In this document: positions 52,134-63,661 of the stretch, one piece after another
Position numbering within the stretch: position 1 is the first letter of the stretch
Layout of the letters: each line of letters begins with the position of its first letter
NCBI GenBank assembly: GCA_014706295.1
Contig: JACSVZ010000007.1
Span: 3,171,699-3,235,698, forward strand
Direction: 5' to 3'
From: Lycocorax pyrrhopterus obiensis
Taxonomy: Eukaryota; Chordata; Aves; Passeriformes; Paradisaeidae
Length of the DNA: 64,000 nucleotides
The notes under the pieces: generated by a model
The model's input: only the letters and a program-made list of their open reading frames with translations
What the model was told of the DNA's origin: nothing
Database searches by the model: none
Made by a program: the position numbers and the translations under genes

Positions 52134-52289
52134 TTAATTTTGCTGCCTTCGTTTTGCCGATCTCATTTTTTCAAATCTCGACTCCATTTCTTCAAGGACT
52201 TTTGGTGTGTATCGCACAACTAATTTAACCTTTCCTTGAGCTGCCTTCAGCAGTTCTACTGCTTTTTCATGGTGTTCACCTTCAACACT
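52134..52289 (-). CDS. LIN7C: LIN7C coding exon 5 (last)
   Basis: Encodes residues 147-197 ([20 protein letters not shown] to RRQQN) and the TAA stop at 52136-52134. The acceptor reads TTTACAG just upstream. It finishes the PDZ domain (helix B and last strand) and the basic tail. Confidence 0.97.
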
Positions 52290-55200
52290 CTGTAAAGTAT
52301 AAACCATTTAGTATTAGTAAAGACAAACTGAAAACAGCTTTTTTCTTCTTTTTTGTACAATTCTATATAAACAAACATATTTATGTATTTATTTATATGT
52401 ACTCTATTTTCAAGACTGCATAAGGACAATGCCACGCAATTTCAGGACTTATGTTTCAGCAAACCAAGTGATGTGATGATAAAAAAGCTAATTAGCATTA
52501 GCAAAAGAATAGTGAAAAAATCTTGTTTAGATTTATGCTGAACAATTAAATTCTGCAATGATAACCTTAGTCAATTATGAAATTACACTTAAAAATCAAA
52601 AACTTCAGGAGAATACTTACTTAAAATTTAATATTGGTTTTCTTCTTTTGCATGCATTTTAAATTTAGCAATCACCCTCAATTTGGTTAATAAGTTGCCA
52701 CAGACAACTGCAAGATAGGTGCCTTCTTGATGTTACCCTGCATCACAACAAGGCAAAACAGTGCGTACTGGGCACTTGCAATGGAGCAACTAACATGTAG
52801 TGTGTTGCTTATCTTAGTGCTCCACATGTCTCTCAGTAAACAAAAGACATTCAAGTTCATTTCCTCTAAATTGATTAAGAATAGCCAACTCAGGAAGACC
52901 AGAATAAAAACGCTTTCCCAAAACAACTCTCAGAATTTCTTAGAATTATATTAGATTCATCTAATTACAATTTTTAAGCAATGGTTCTCAAAAACTGTAT
53001 CCAAATATATATTCTGGGACAGCATATATTTTATCAGCAAAATTTATTTCTCCCAAACTTATTAAACACAATGACGGGACTACTCCAAGCCTACCTCCCA
53101 CTGGTGCTATAAGAAGCTAGAAGGCAGGTGATGTACCTGTTGATTGGAGGGTTTCCCCGTTACTATAAAGTTACTTACAGAAAGAAAAACAACAGTTAAA
53201 AAAAACCCAAGTTATTTCTCTTCTATCAGACTTAGACAACACATACATTTGAATGTTTCAATTTTTGTTATTCAAGTGGATGTGTAGGCTGTTCTGTTTA
53301 AAACTGGTAATAAAAGGTTTGTAGAGTTCTGTTTAATTGTATCAAAACACCTAAAATTCTGGAGTACACTCAAGATCTTCCACCTGAAAAAAATAAACTT
53401 GTTTTTCAGTCATACTCCCTGCAGTCTTGGCAGTGGCATTTTTTATTATTACTAAAGTATAAATTACAATCACAAGAAAATGCCTGTCATGTATTATGAT
53501 GACAGCATTCCATCTGTAAATATCAGATATCAATGATTTTTCTGAGACTGTATTAGCGTTCTTAACAGCAATTTATGCACTCACTGTATTCTTACAACGG
53601 CTATATATATTGATACATGTGCATGCACACACAGAGTCATTGTTAGCTGTACCAACTGCCTGATGATCAGGTTCAGTTTTGGGTGGAGTGGTGGTATTGT
53701 TGTCTTTAAGAGAGTCTGTGGGTGAGGAAGGACTCATCTGAAGACAGTTTTGCACCAGTCCTTCAATGCTTCCTAATAACACAAGGCTAAGGCAAGGACA
53801 GTTGCATCACTACAGCTATGATTTCTCTTATGTCTCTTGAAAAGGACAGCTGGACTCCCAGGTAATAGTCAGGAGCCAAGTATGTCACAGATTTGTGCTA
53901 GCCAGGAATTCCTAGAGTACAGATACCCAGTATCTGCACCCAGTCACTATTCCTTTCACGTGTCAAAAACCCCCAGAATCTAGTTTTATCCTCAGTCTTA
54001 AAATAAAATTTGGTTTACACGTGTAATGATGAGAATATTATTTTTAAGCCTGCACAGAGCCTCTCTGGAAATAAAAGCAAGCATTTGGGAGATATTTACA
54101 TGCATTTGACTGAAAGCTGTCTCAAGTCAGAGCCTGCCCATACTGTCCTCTTTCCAACCTCCCTTTATTTTACTTTTTGTATTGTTAGTTCTCCAGAAGA
54201 AGATACTAAAAAAAAAATCCACATCAGCACTTTAGACCTATACTTCTTAAAATACAGTAAAAAGCCCGCTTCTGAAGCTCAGTATAGTTAACTGGAAGGT
54301 AAAAAATACCATACAAGGTAACACCATCTTGTAGTTCCATCTCATTACAGCTTTCATCATGCAGTAGCATTTTTACTGGGAAAAATGAGAATCTGGTCAG
54401 CTAAAAGCAACACAGCACAATTTACTACTTACCTTAGACGGTGCAGAAAACTCATTTAGTAAAAATCTGCATCATGAAACTTCGATGAAAAAGGAAGGCA
54501 GTTTGTATTTCACAAAATTCTTTGACTACATTTATACAACCCATCAGAATCTGAAATACTGACACAGATAGTACAGTTCCTTTTTGAGACAGATAACCAA
54601 AGCATAGTCCTAGAACTCTCAATATACACAACTCTACAGAAACCTAAGCAAATTGGTTTTGTGAGGACAAAAAGGAAGTATTTTGCCAAGATTAGAAGAC
54701 AACAACGAGCTTCTGCCATGTGTATTCTCTGTGCCCCCTCAAGTGGAAACAAGTAGTTACTGCCACAAGAAGAGAAGAGAAAACCAGTTCCTACCACTCC
54801 GTTTACGGAAAGCAGCTGGTCTCCACGTTTCAGGCCTCCATGTCTGTCAGCTATACCTCCAGGGATAATTCGAGAGATATAAATTGGAGAATTTTGTTCT
54901 TTGCCTCCCATAATGTTGAATCCAAGACCTTCTTCAGTTTTGGGTAGTTCAACCACTCTGGGATGAGAATGACCTTCACTAGCAGCAAATGCAGCTACCG
55001 TGGCCTGTGAGAAACGAGATTTTCTCATTTTTAAGGAATTAAATACAGTCCCTTTAGCTAGACACAGTGAGCAGGCTGAAAATGTATTTTATCTCAAAGT
55101 AAAATGTTAAGACAAATGAGGTTAATTCCCTACATACCAACACTGGCATGAAAAATTCAGAACTCCAAGAATAAAATTAAAAGGGAAGAAATTTAAAAAC

Positions 55201-58200
55201 AAGTCTTGTTATATCTTTTAATAACGTGTTAAGCTTATCCATTTTATCAGACATCTAGATAATATCCTTTTGAATTTTATATAATCTTCTGCTTCAGAAG
55301 TAATGAACTATTGTATTTTATGCAAGTTATAGTTTGGCTTTTACCTTTGCTGTTGCATTAGCTCTAACTTCTGGGCTACTGCTGATATCCACAGTTTCAT
55401 ATACGTGTTCATACACCTTTAGAGGCAAAACAGTTTCAGTATGAGTAAAACAGATATTTTTCTGCTTAGGTAACATAACAAAATATCAGGTGCAACTCAA
55501 AAATGTGTAAATTAAAGTACACACCTCTAATGTTACTCCCTGATTCACTACAAGAACAGGCAATCTAACGTTCTATGAAGAAACAAATCTCTCAGCATCT
55601 TTATTGCTCAGTCTCAATCTAAATCTTCCCTCCTTCCACAGTATTCAGACCTCACCATGACTTTGGAAATGCTTATGGCTAGGCTCACACGCCTGTCTCG
55701 AGGCATGATGACTATTTTCTCTCACTTGATTCAAGCTGGAACTCTTCAATACAGATGCACGAAAAAACATTTAAGGGCAGCTCTTTAAGGCTCCACTGAC
55801 AACCCATCCCTCCCTGCAAACTCCCAAATTTTCCTTCAACTTTAGCAACTAATTGAATATCTTAAGAAGAAAATAGGATCGAAAATGCAGAGGCAATAAG
55901 AATATTAATGCTAAGGAGGTGCTTGCACTGAAGGCTAACCCACATCTTCTCATCTCCCTGCCAACCATTTGTACTTGCTAAGCAGTAAGTACACTGTCCT
56001 CAATAGGATGAAAACATTGAGATTACACCTGTGTCTACAGATTTTTTTTTAATCATTCCACCTGTTATCATCAGTATTAACATCAGCAACAGCAATAGCA
56101 AGGCATATCCAATCACCTGAAAGTCTCCAAAATAATACCTGGAATGAAGATGAGGTGGTGCAAGGCTCTACCTAAAGATGGCGTGGATTTGGCTTAAGAA
56201 TAACACAGGTAATTGGTACTCGGTCTATTCTTACATATCAACTGGATAACATCCTGTTAGCTGCCAGTAAGGACAGGCTCTCCAAATAACCTTTAAGAAG
56301 CGATCTGCTACTAAGCCATTATTTTATACACCTATGCTGTCCCAAATTATTTTCTTTTGAAATTACTTAAAAATAAGGTTTGTTCTATTAAGCTCAGTAA
56401 ATCAAATACGGCTTTACGAAGTTCAAAATCAGCTTACTGCACTGACCACGAAAAGGAAAAAGTAAATCATACTGGTCTTTAACTGAAGGTAACTGCTTAC
56501 ATCAAGTTAACTTACCTCTCTTACAGCATTACAGAATTCACTTTGAAGGACCCTTTGCAATGCCTGTAGCTTTTGTGGTGGCACTTCTCCACTTCTCTGT
56601 AATTTTTCCAGCAATTCAATTGCTCTGCAGATGTCTACAAAAAAAAATAAAGCACTAGTAATGAGGAATGCCTGAGGAATCTCAAGGTATGTTTGAGGGT
56701 TGGTTTTTTTTAAAATTAAGGTAACAGAGCAGTCTGTGTGTGTGCACTTGCACACACTTTAAAACTACGCTTTAAGCTTAGTTACCCATAAACTACGTAT
56801 TTACAAAATGCTACAATAAAACACTGTACTCTCAGCCTGTTATAAATCAACCATAGCAACCCAACCCTGTAACATATCTGGAGCTATCACTGCCATATGC
56901 ATATTGCAAAGACAATCTGATTTTTCCGCAAAGGACTGAAATATTGGTATGTGTATTAAAATACTGGTAGTGTATACTTCATAATTCATCTACTCTTTGG
57001 ATGGCATTTTGTTAACACCAGCTATAATATTATCAAATATGCTGTCTAACATTCCTTTTATGTTCAAAAATTAGTTCAATAAGGTATACTCAATACTTCC
57101 CATAGAAGACGGCTGAGAACTATCTGGGCTGGTTTTCTTCCCCTCCTCAAGAGCTTATAAAACCAACAGAACTCCTTTTGATATTCTCAGCTGAGAGACA
57201 GTATCTCCATGGTCCAGAATCCTGAACCTCAAACCTTGAAATTTGTTCCTAAGAGTTCACATTGTCCATTTTCTCATAAATGCTGCTTTGTGAAACAACT
57301 CCATGAAGGATTTGATTCCAGACCAGTATCACTCAACACAGGCATCAAATGCAATGTGACATTCTTTTGGCAGCGCCAGATGAGCAGAATATATTCACAT
57401 CCCTCACTTGTATTTCCAAACTGTTACATTAGTGATTATTTTGAAACACACGAGTTCTTGAACAGAACTGGAACAGTCTCAGAAAAGCAGATAGAAAGGA
57501 TTACTTTCATTATCACAAAGACAAAAAAGCAGTGATTAATCTACTATATAAAATAATGCACAGATTATTTTGGAACAGGATGAGGTCTAGGACACTGCTA
57601 TGTCCCAAATGCATTACTTCCTTTTTTTCTGTAATTAACCTCTAGGTACTCATTTTTCATGTGAATGCACATCTACTCAATGGTATCACGTCAGCACAGA
57701 GGACGTGCAATAGCCATGAACTTCTTCTAAAATATGAGTGTAAAAAGAGAGCACTTATAAAACAGGATGAAAAGGCAATGGGGTGCATGTTCTGAAATTA
57801 AGGTGAAGTGCACCAGCAAGACAGCCCATGGCGATGTTCTGTCCACTCACATGAATTACCAGACACATCTTACAAACTACTAGATCGAGACCAGGCTGTG
57901 CAGTTGATTAAACAAGGTACACCTTAACCACACAGACTGGTCATCCACGGACTGGAAACAAATCCTTGATGGAAAAACACTCAAGTACTACAGCCATAAG
58001 GCTCAAAGTATTCCTGATGGTAGTTAACGTTTCTGTGTGCCATGAGAACTTGGTGTTTTCTGGCAAGCATTTCCAAGCTTTACAAGCATCAGTTATCTAA
58101 AGCAAAGCAACATCAAAACCCAAATTATCTACTAATAATCCCATGTTCTACAGAGAACACATTTTTCATAGGCATGCATATTTGCTATCTGTATAATTAC

Positions 58201-61200
58201 AAAATGAAAAAAAATACTTTCAAAGCTTTTTATTTCCTAATACATATTTTGTATTTCATTTAAAATCCAAAACAGTTGGTGAAATTAAAGACATTCTAGA
58301 TGATGCAAAATCACCAACATTCCTAGTAACCCTTGTGTTCAGCAACAGCAGTACAAATTATCTTAATTCATGAAGTAGCCCACTGATCAGCTTGAAGTAG
58401 TATGACCAAATGGCAATCACAGCACTTCCAATCCTACAGCACTACACATAATAATGGGAAATGTCTAGCAAGTATATAAATTACAACACCGCTATCATTT
58501 AAATACTTGCAGATGTTTGCAGACAGATGATTATTACATGCACATAAAGACTACAGTTCCATGTAGCCATTCTTGAGCCTATGGTCCATGAACCATGTTA
58601 AGATGTAAGGTGTACAAACTTGTTATCAGTTTGATTAGGATACTGCAAGAGATTTTAAATGGTGACAGCAATCTACTGATACAAGGAGTAGCTGTAGAAA
58701 TGAAGACTCCAGAACTCCATGTGATTGATAATTTCTCTTTTTTTGACCTTCATGTTTTGTCATTAAATTAGATATGCCTCCTACCTGTATCTCGTAACAG
58801 ACAAAACATTTAATGACACAGTACTTTTCATCCTAAGGTAAAACTGGTTTGTTTGGAAACCAGCTGTGTCTTTTATTAACTACAGACTAAGAACATAGAA
58901 TTAGCTTTTCAAAAAGTGATTAGGATACACTGAACTGGATTCATTTTAGATGAAACTAAAGTGGAGGACACACTTTAATAAAAAAGGGGTTTTAGATCAA
59001 AGGACCAAACTACTGCTATAAAGTACAAACCCAGAGCAGTCAGACACAGCATGAAAGTTAGATCCTCAGTATTCAATAAATCTTTTATCACACCACACTT
59101 CTTACTCAGGTAGATAGAGACAACAGATCCCATCAGCAGGACACTTTGTTCCCAGCAGTTATTTCGTTGTATGTTATTGAGAGGATCCCATTATACCAGT
59201 GTGGAAGTGCAATTGAACACAACTTTCTTCTACTGAACTGCATTAGGCACCGTAAGTCAAAAGCTGAATATTCAATCTATCCCAGCAATATTGCTTTAGG
59301 AAAAAGAGTTTTGCTGGGAATAAGTGGCAAAACACACCTTCTTTCATTTTTCAAGAAAAGCCTGTTGACTGCTGTGTTGATGTAATTTCCTTCCTCCTGA
59401 ATTAGGAATATGATCAGCTGAAAGCTGTCTTCCTCACAATATAAACACTATAGCTTAGCCAATTGTTCAGCACCAGAGACCAAAATGAATACTACAGAAG
59501 TGTTCCAATGATGGATTTCAACAAGGATCGATGTAGACGTAACTCCAGAGGTGGACAATTAAAAAAACTGAAACCATAAAACTAACTGTAAAAAGGAATC
59601 CATACGTAACAGAAAAATTGCTTTTCTTTTCACCTTTTCTTTCTTTTTATACCAATTGCCTGTTCTTCACAAATCATTTTTTGTGATCATGGATACTAGA
59701 TTGAAATCCTGAAAAAGAGAAACATTTAAACTAAAAGAATGTGGGGGGAAAAAGCCAGCCAGATGGTACCAGTCCAAGTAAGTTTGAGCAAAACACAGGA
59801 AGAGAAAAAACGCAGCATCCTCATAGATACTCCCGATTAACCACGTCCACTGCTTATGTTCAAGTATTCTAGATTCCTAAGATGTATGTAGTGTTATCAC
59901 ATGTCACCACTAAACTGTAAGAATAAGTGAAATGTTAACAGTTGTTTCATTCCCGCCCTCTAGTGAATTTGGGTGGTGGTGCTTGCAATGCAGCTTGGAA
60001 GAGAAAAGACACAAGAATTTTTAATTGCCCTGCTGGTAAGCATAAGGTAACGATTTTAAATCAGCTCATTTTCTACACTATTCTCTCTTTTCTTATGCTA
60101 TATGCCAACAACATTAGTGACATTCACTTTCAAGCTGATTATGACTCATCATCAGGTTATGTGCAGTCAACCCCACACAATTAACAGGTAAATAAGGCTC
60201 TTGCTTTTGTAGGTCCATTATAAGGTGCTCTCTTTTTCTTCTTTTCTTAAAAACACCAATATGCCCGAAGACCAAATAGCTCCTTTGTTTCATTGATCCC
60301 TAAGTAACTCTGCAGATTTGTTTGTTTTCATGGACAGAGCATAGTGGCAGGGTAATGAGGTGAAGAAGGATAGGACCTGAGTTTTAAGTCCGCAGACCTT
60401 CCAAGCGCAAATAATCCACTGCTGCAGCAGCTGCCCTAATTAACAAGCTTTGAAGTAGAGAGAGAGTAGATGAGCTGCAGAGTGTGAAGCAAAGACCTTA
60501 CATAACTCGCTGTTTACAGGCCAACTCATACATTACAAGTGGTTCACTTGTAGAATGGGAAGCAAGGCTTGCAAAAAAAGAACTGAGTTCTTCAGTAGGT
60601 AACGCCATAGTACCAGAAAAATAAAGTGGATATGTACAGTGTGTTATACACCTACAGAAATACATCTAGCACCATGGTGGTCCTAGTGGGAATGGTAGTG
60701 GGAAAAGTCAGACCATTCAATCACCTATACTTCACCTAGTTGTTTTCCTTTTCAAAAACATGATTTCCAATTATCAGTAATCATTTCCCATGTAAATTTC
60801 ACTTTCCAATCCCTACTGTTCTAAATACATACCAATAAACCAATCATCTATATTGTTATAGAAGCCCGTGTGGACATTACACAGCACCAAATCATCACAT
60901 TGAAGGAAATTTGTAGTTGTTTCTTAAAAACTGTGCATAAATGTAACAAATATACTACAGAAAAATACCTGACTAGGTTTTATATTTTATCTGTTTTGCT
61001 CTTAATTTCAGTTACACACTGCATGTATTAACAATACAAACTAAGCCCACATACTGGAAAAATGGTGTGAAAACAAACATGAGAAGGTAATAGAGGACAA
61101 TCATGAACAAGTGTAGAGAGACTCCTGCATGTGTCAGCTGCCTTCTATAAAAACAAGTAAATTATTATTCTTAACACACAGCTAAACAGACTGAATTTAG

Positions 61201-61807
61201 AATTTTAAGAATTCTGCTGTGTTCAAGATTAAGTTTTCTCATGAGAGAAACAGAAAGCAAGAGTTGGCAGGTTGAGTAAGAGCTGGCAGAAGCGTTGACA
61301 GCAGCGAAGGCAGAGCAGACACAGCTACAGAAGGCCTTAGGCAAGTGCAACCATGTAAACTCAGCGGCAAACTGAAACGCGAGAAAAGCCTCCGGGGGCT
61401 GCATAAAGCAAAGCCGAAGAGGTCGGTCCCACCGACATGCTTGAAGAGCCAGAAGCGACGGAAACCTGTTCAAATCAGATCAGCTGTTCAAAGCAGCTGC
61501 GGCTGCGCACGACGGAGAGGAGCGGCTCAGCTCCTGCGCCAGGCCGGGAGGGCGGCACGGGGAGGGCGGCACGACTACCGCTGCCGCCGCCGCCGCCCCG
61601 CGGCCTCAGGCCGGGCGGGGGAACGGGGGTGGCCGGCCAGGGACTCGGGACAGGATGCGGCTGCGCGACGGGGGCCGGGCCGGGCCAGGGGCTCCACCGC
61701 CGCCACCCGCCCGCCCGCCCGCCCGCAGCAGAGCGGCAGGAGCGCCCGTCCGGGCCGCGGGTGCGCTCACCTCGCTCCAGCCGCACCGGCTCGCCCAGCG
61801 CCGCCAT
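52134..61807 (-). CDS. LIN7C: LIN7C (lin-7 homolog C), complete coding sequence
   Basis: Small cytoplasmic scaffold of the CASK-LIN10-LIN7 and MPP complexes, which place receptors and channels at epithelial junctions and synapses. Coding exons on the minus strand are 61807-61771, 56634-56516, 55416-55345, 55004-54795 and 52289-52134: 37, 119, 72, 210 and 156 bases, or 197 codons plus stop, the usual family length. All introns have GT...AG ends. Residues about 10-65 form the L27 domain ([20 protein letters not shown]), which pairs with CASK or MPP L27 domains. Residues about 93-175 form the PDZ domain, with the carboxylate-binding GLGF loop at 102-105 and [10 protein letters not shown] further on. 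The C-terminus is basic ([11 protein letters not shown]). Residue 14 is Ile where I recall Val in mammals. No damage seen. LIN7A and LIN7B are the alternatives; the [12 protein letters not shown] start and the LGR4 neighbour support LIN7C. Confidence 0.97.
52290..54794 (-). other. LIN7C: LIN7C intron 4
   Basis: About 2.5 kb, phase 0, donor GTAGGA (weaker than consensus), acceptor TTTACAG. No repeat family recognised. The reading frame of exon 4 stays open for 94 codons into this intron. Confidence 0.9.
54795..55004 (-). CDS. LIN7C: LIN7C coding exon 4
   Basis: Encodes residues 77-146, from [11 protein letters not shown] through the GLGF carboxylate-binding loop to LLSVNGV. Acceptor TCTCACAG, donor G|GTAGGA. 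It carries most of the PDZ domain. Confidence 0.97.
55005..55344 (-). other. LIN7C: LIN7C intron 3
   Basis: 340 bases, phase 0, donor GTAAAA, acceptor TCTCACAG. No recognised element. Confidence 0.93.
55345..55416 (-). CDS. LIN7C: LIN7C coding exon 3
   Basis: 72 bases in phase 0 at both ends, encoding residues 53-76 ([20 protein letters not shown] then ATAK), the linker between L27 and PDZ. Being a multiple of three it could be skipped without a frameshift. Confidence 0.96.
55417..56515 (-). other. LIN7C: LIN7C intron 2
   Basis: About 1.1 kb, donor GTAAGT (consensus), acceptor CTAAAG. No recognised element. Confidence 0.92.
56516..56634 (-). CDS. LIN7C: LIN7C coding exon 2
   Basis: Encodes residues 13-52; the first codon (Asp) is split with exon 1. 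Holds most of the L27 domain: [20 protein letters not shown] and [18 protein letters not shown]. Acceptor TTTTTTGTAG, donor GTAAGT. Confidence 0.97.
56635..61770 (-). other. LIN7C: LIN7C intron 1
   Basis: About 5.1 kb, phase 1, donor GTGAGC, acceptor TTTTTTGTAG. AT-rich except for the CpG-island end. No repeat family or RNA gene recognised; open frames at 57209-57535 and 59942-60184 look random. Confidence 0.88.
61771..61807 (-). CDS. LIN7C: LIN7C coding exon 1
   Basis: 37 bases encoding [12 protein letters not shown] plus the first base of codon 13. The start is fixed by the conserved N-terminus and by the donor GTGAGC directly after. The start codon lies in a GAGATGGCGGCG context that also fits a YY1 site. 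Confidence 0.95.
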
Positions 61808-61826
61808 CTCGTCCTGCCTGGCCCGG

Positions 61827-61838
61827 CGGAAGTGACGT
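61827..61838 (+). promoter_or_regulatory. Composite ETS and CRE-like site
   Basis: CGGAAGTGACGT joins an ETS core (GGAAGT) to a CREB/ATF half-site (TGACGT), a combination common at TATA-less CpG-island promoters. It sits 20-31 bases upstream of the LIN7C ATG and could act in either direction. With the YY1-like motif at the ATG it suggests a start site very close to the coding region. Confidence 0.7.
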
Positions 61839-62045
61839 GGCGCTGCCGGAGGGGCGCGGGGCGGGGTGGCGCGGCGGCCTGGCCGTGACAACGGGGGCGG
61901 CCGAGGTGTCGGCGCCCGTGAGCGCCGTGCGAGGCGCTGCGCTGCTCAGCCTGCGTGTGCACAGCGGTGCGCGCAGTACGGACAGTGCAGGCCAGCGGCG
62001 AGTCCCTGCGGAGGCCGGCAGCTGCCTGACTACCACCCAGTGTAC

Positions 62046-62312
62046 CGGGACATTATTCCTCTGGACTGTGTGGTGCCCGTATCCTCATGGGAATTTCAGT
62101 AGAAAATGTTCTGTCCGGTTTTTTCCCCATCCTTTGGCGTGACTGAGGACTATTTACACGCTAAAAACACCACACTGCAAGGACAGATCTGTGCACCCAG
62201 AGTGCCCCTGGAGATGGAATATACACATATGTTAAATATGTAAATAATGTTAAAAATACATATACATGCACTCATATAGAGAGAAATATATACATAATAT
62301 ATGTTGTGTTAC
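62046..62312. other. Upstream of LIN7C, AT-rich simple sequence
   Basis: Transition from the CpG island to AT-rich sequence with TATA/CATA-type runs (about 62215-62300). No gene seen. Confidence 0.5.
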
Positions 62313-63661
62313 GGGTTGATAAGGGAGGAGCAGTAGATGTTGTCTACCTAGACTTCAGCAAGGTTTTTGACACTGCGGAAAACCCACTGTCCACAAAGGA
62401 GACAGAGGAGTCCTACAACTTCATTCAAACAAAGGGAGAGAGACCTCTATAGGCCACTAGGTCCACTAGGTCTCTCTCCCTTTATTCGAGTAAAGTTCAG
62501 GACTCCGTTTCCTTTGTGGACACTGGCTTTTCACAGCATGATTTTCCGCACAACACTGCATAACATTCTCATAGATAAGCTCAGGAAACAGGGGTTAGAG
62601 GAATGTACAGTGAGGCAGATCAAGAATTGGCTGAAGGGCAGAGCTCAGAGGGTTGTGATCAGTGGAGCAGAATCCAGTTGGGGACCTGTACCCAGGGGCG
62701 TTCCCCAGGGATCAGTACTGGGCCCGGTCAGCCTGTTTATCAGCGGCCTGGATGAAGGGATAGAATGCACCCTGAGCAAGTTTGCTGACAATACAAAACT
62801 GGGGGGAGTGGCTGCTACACCTGAAGGCTGTGCTCCCATTCAGGGGGACCTTGATAGGCTGGAGAGTTGGACAGAGAGAAGCCTAATGAGGTTCAACAAG
62901 GGCAAGTGTAGGGTCGTGCACCTGGGGAGGAATTACTCCAAGCACCAGGACGGGTTGGGGGCTGACCTGCTGGAGAGCAGCTCTGCTGAGAAGGACCTGT
63001 GGGTTTTGGTGGATGACAGGTGGACCATGAGCCAGCAGTGCATCCCTGCAGTCAGGAGGGCCAATGGTATCCTGGGGTGCATCGGGAAGAGTGCGTCCAG
63101 CAGGTCGAGGGAGCTGATCCACCCCCCTCTACTGAGCCCTAGTGAGGCCACATCTGGAGTGTTGTGTTCAATTCTGGTCTCCCCAGTTCAAGGAAGACAA
63201 GGAGCTGCTGGAGAGGGTCCAGTGGGTCCATCCATCCGGCCACAAAGATGGTGAGGGGGTCTGGAGCATCTCTTATGAGGAAAGACTGTGGGAGCTGGGC
63301 CTGTTAAGTCTAGGGAAGACTGAGAGGTGATCTCATCAATGCATATAAATATGCAGGTGTGAAGAGGGTGGTGCCAGATTTTTCAGTGGTGCCCAGTGAC
63401 CAGATAAGGAGCAATGGCCATAAACTAAAACACAAAAAGTTCCAGCTCAACATGAGGAAGAACTTCTTTATGTTAAGGGTGGCAGAGCACTGCAACAGGC
63501 TGCCCAGGGAAGTCATGGAGTCTCCTTCTGGAGCCATTCAAAAGCCACTGGGACAAGTTCCTATGTAACCTGTTCTAGGTGATCCTGTCTTGATACAGGG
63601 CTTGGACTGGATGATCCCCAGTTGTCCCTTCCAACCTCAACTATTCTGTTATTCTGTGATT
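62313..63661 (+). mobile_element. CR1 LINE with partial polymerase, interrupted
   Basis: About 1.35 kb, 5'-truncated in the reverse-transcriptase domain (VVYLDFSKVFDT). The frame 62367-63254 keeps 295 codons open and shows WLKGRAQRVVISG, GVPQGSVLGPVS, FADNTKLGG and MRFNKGKCRVVHLG. The catalytic box is FADN where active copies have two aspartates. The 3' part ends with the intact terminal repeat ATTCTGTTATTCTGTGATT. A fold-back insertion splits the polymerase near 62377. Among the CR1 copies here this is the best preserved. Confidence 0.94.
62370..62559. mobile_element. Fold-back (inverted-repeat) insertion within CR1
   Basis: A segment of about 175 bases with two long inverted arms: left arm about 62374-62444, right arm about 62465-62548. 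Shared pieces are GCGGAAAA at both outer ends, ACTGTCCACAAAGGA against its near-complement, and AAAGGGAGAGAGACCT against AGGTCTCTCTCCCTTT. The loop is short (about 62445-62468). ACACTGC occurs at 62370-62376 and 62553-62559, a possible 7-base target duplication. The right arm has about 14 extra bases near its outer end. CR1 polymerase sequence (GACACTG...CATAACATTCTC) resumes outside. The family is unknown to me. Confidence 0.75.

Larger units (their letters stand above)
61480..62045. promoter_or_regulatory. LIN7C: CpG island promoter of LIN7C
   Basis: Dense CpG and GC-box-like sequence around the first exon, edges by eye. There is no TATA box. The long open frames here on both strands (for example 61345-62142 plus) are by-products of the GC-rich composition. 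Confidence 0.85.

Noticed and set aside
61345..62142. 265-codon plus-strand open frame at the LIN7C promoter
   Set aside because: Same cause: GC-rich DNA with few stop codons, overlapping LIN7C exon 1 and its promoter; no recognisable domain.
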